A stretch of DNA of 64,000 nucleotides from Intrasporangiaceae bacterium URHB0013 (GTDB taxonomy: Bacteria; Actinomycetota; Actinomycetes; Actinomycetales; Dermatophilaceae): contig KK211150.1 of assembly GCA_000620545.1 (NCBI GenBank), positions 601,423-665,422 on the forward strand. The letters run 5' to 3'. Below the pieces are notes generated by a model that made no database searches, was not told where the DNA came from, and saw nothing but the letters and a program-made list of their open reading frames with translations. Shown here piece after piece: positions 63,124 to 64,000 of this stretch (positions are counted from its first letter, which is position 1; every line of letters begins with the position of its first letter). The position numbers were made by a program, and so were the translations under genes.

Positions 63124-63160
63124 CGAGGCGCCCGTCCCGAGGAGGGGGACGGGCGCCTCG
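63124..63160. terminator. Hairpin between convergent genes
   Basis: Arms 63124-63138 and 63146-63160 form a perfect 15-bp GC-rich stem (cgaggcgcccgtccc) with a 7-nt loop. It is placed between the convergent DUF6458-like and acyl-CoA dehydrogenase genes and would serve both. No U-tract is visible. Confidence 0.8.
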
Positions 63161-63179
63161 TGGTCAGAGGTGGTTCGCC

Positions 63180-64000
63180 TCAGAACGCCGACTCGGGCAC
63201 GTCCATGAGGTCGTTGTCCGTCGCCTCGGCGATCGCGCGCTCGGCCGCCAGGCGCGGCAGGATGTTCTTGGCGTAGAAGCAGGCCGCTGCCACTTTGCCG
63301 CGGTAGAAGTCGGCGTCCCTCCCGGCGGCGCCACCGTCGATCGCCTTCTGCGCGACCTCGGCCTGGCGCAGCAGCAGCCAGCCGACGACGAGGTCTCCGG
63401 CGGCCAGCAGGAGGCGGGTGGTGTTCTGGCCGACCTTGTAGAGGTTGGCCGGGTCGCCGCCCGTGCGCGGGTCGCTCTTCACGAGGTCGCCGATCATGTG
63501 GCCGACGATGCCCTGGAGGTCCTCGAGGCCCTTGCCGAGCAGCTCACGCTCGGTGTCGAGCGAACCGCCGAGGTCCTTGGCGAACTCCTGCATCTGGCCG
63601 GCGACGTGCTGCAGCGCCTGCCCCTTGTCCCGGACGATCTTGCGGAAGAAGAAGTCGAGGCCCTGGATGGCGGTCGTTCCCTCGTAGAGGGTGTCGATCT
63701 TCGCGTCGCGGACGTACTGCTCGATGGGGTAGTCCTGCAGGAAGCCGGAGCCGCCGTAGGTCTGGAGGGACTCGGTGCCGAGCAGCATCCAGGCGCGCTC
63801 CGAGCCGAGGCCCTTGACGAGCGGGAGCATGAGGTCACTGACCCTGTTGGCGACCTCGGCGGCACTGCCCTTCTCGAGAGGAACGGTGGGGTTGCCGGCC
63901 TGGGCCTGGTTGACGGCGTCCTGCTGGCTCGCGGTGTAGAGCACGAGCGCGCGCAGGCCCTCGGCATACGCCTTCTGGAGCATGAGCGAGCGTCGGACGT
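63180..64000 (-). CDS. Acyl-CoA dehydrogenase, C-terminal part (runs off the window)
   Basis: At least 273 residues of a long acyl-CoA dehydrogenase; the N-terminal part lies beyond the right edge. The segments [20 protein letters not shown] and [20 protein letters not shown] mark the flavin-binding C-terminal domain. About 150 further residues form the extra domain of the FadE5-like group ([20 protein letters not shown] onward). Such enzymes are usually about 600 residues and act on medium- to long-chain acyl-CoA. The stop is at 63180-63182. Confidence 0.9.
   Translation of the reverse strand, partial: VRRSLMLQKAYAEGLRALVLYTASQQDAVNQAQAGNPTVPLEKGSAAEVANRVSDLMLPLVKGLGSERAWMLLGTESLQTYGGSGFLQDYPIEQYVRDAKIDTLYEGTTAIQGLDFFFRKIVRDKGQALQHVAGQMQEFAKDLGGSLDTERELLGKGLEDLQGIVGHMIGDLVKSDPRTGGDPANLYKVGQNTTRLLLAAGDLVVGWLLLRQAEVAQKAIDGGAAGRDADFYRGKVAAACFYAKNILPRLAAERAIAEATDNDLMDVPESAF

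Overview
The window is high-GC DNA (about 70% GC by eye) with dense, often overlapping genes. It looks like a chromosome segment from an actinomycete of the Micrococcales, probably near Intrasporangiaceae. This rests on the GC and codon bias, a mycothiol-dependent maleylpyruvate-isomerase-type protein, GAF-ANTAR and SigB/F-type regulators, a mycobacterial-type four-helix holin-like protein, and many apparently leaderless genes. The genus is an inference. I saw no rRNA, tRNA, CRISPR array, transposase, integrase or phage module.

Layout. 0-11 kb: a lipoprotein mini-adaptor with an RND pump, galE, a BlaI/M56 regulatory pair, a GntR regulator, phenylacetate-CoA ligase, and a polar amino-acid ABC transporter. 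11-19 kb: a DEAD-box helicase with an RGG tail, then paaI-paaH and divergent paaN, an MFS transporter and a TetR regulator. 19-26 kb: a VOC protein, a DUF1304 protein, sbcCD, and pfkA with a holin-like gene. 26-36 kb: a hisC/pat aminotransferase, three overlapping genes for related unknown membrane proteins, a VOC protein, an AAA ATPase, and a 2-oxoacid dehydrogenase operon (E1 alpha, E1 beta, E2). 36-45 kb: an SDR enzyme, a DHA2 exporter with a divergent TetR regulator, a divergent pair of phosphotransferase-fold paralogues, a DksA-like zinc finger and an unknown 487-residue protein. 45-54 kb: an Nramp transporter, two adjacent acyl-CoA dehydrogenases with an enoyl-CoA hydratase, an MFS transporter, and a marR-DHA2 operon. 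54-64 kb: GAF-ANTAR and sigma-factor genes, a mycothiol-enzyme gene back to back with a CopD-CtaG fusion, a small gene behind a BlaI-type operator, a nitrilase with a thioredoxin/NHL protein, two membrane proteins, and the C-terminal part of an acyl-CoA dehydrogenase running off the right edge.

How it works together. Phenylacetate catabolism is represented by paaK, paaI, paaH and paaN, but the ring-epoxidase genes are not here. Two exporter units carry their own repressors with visible operators (TetR/DHA2 near 39.06 kb, MarR/DHA2 near 53.4 kb). The BlaI repressor at 6.0 kb probably controls both itself and the small gene at 58.7 kb, because almost the same 17-bp dyad lies before both.

Three signals stand out from ordinary annotation. 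First, four intergenic arrays of a repeat with a fixed 32-bp period switch orientation around a central junction, usually a strong hairpin; three of the four lie between convergent genes. Second, the octamer GTATGCCG occurs about 38 times on the two strands, far more than composition predicts, and one inverted pair forms a terminator-like hairpin. Third, about a dozen genes have a -10-like hexamer ending exactly 6 nt before the start codon, the expected geometry of leaderless transcription. All counts were made by eye. Stretches over about 300 bp without a secure gene are 6647-7076 (one probable small gene), 11249-11579 (divergent promoters and a long leader) and 13209-13602 (repeat array).
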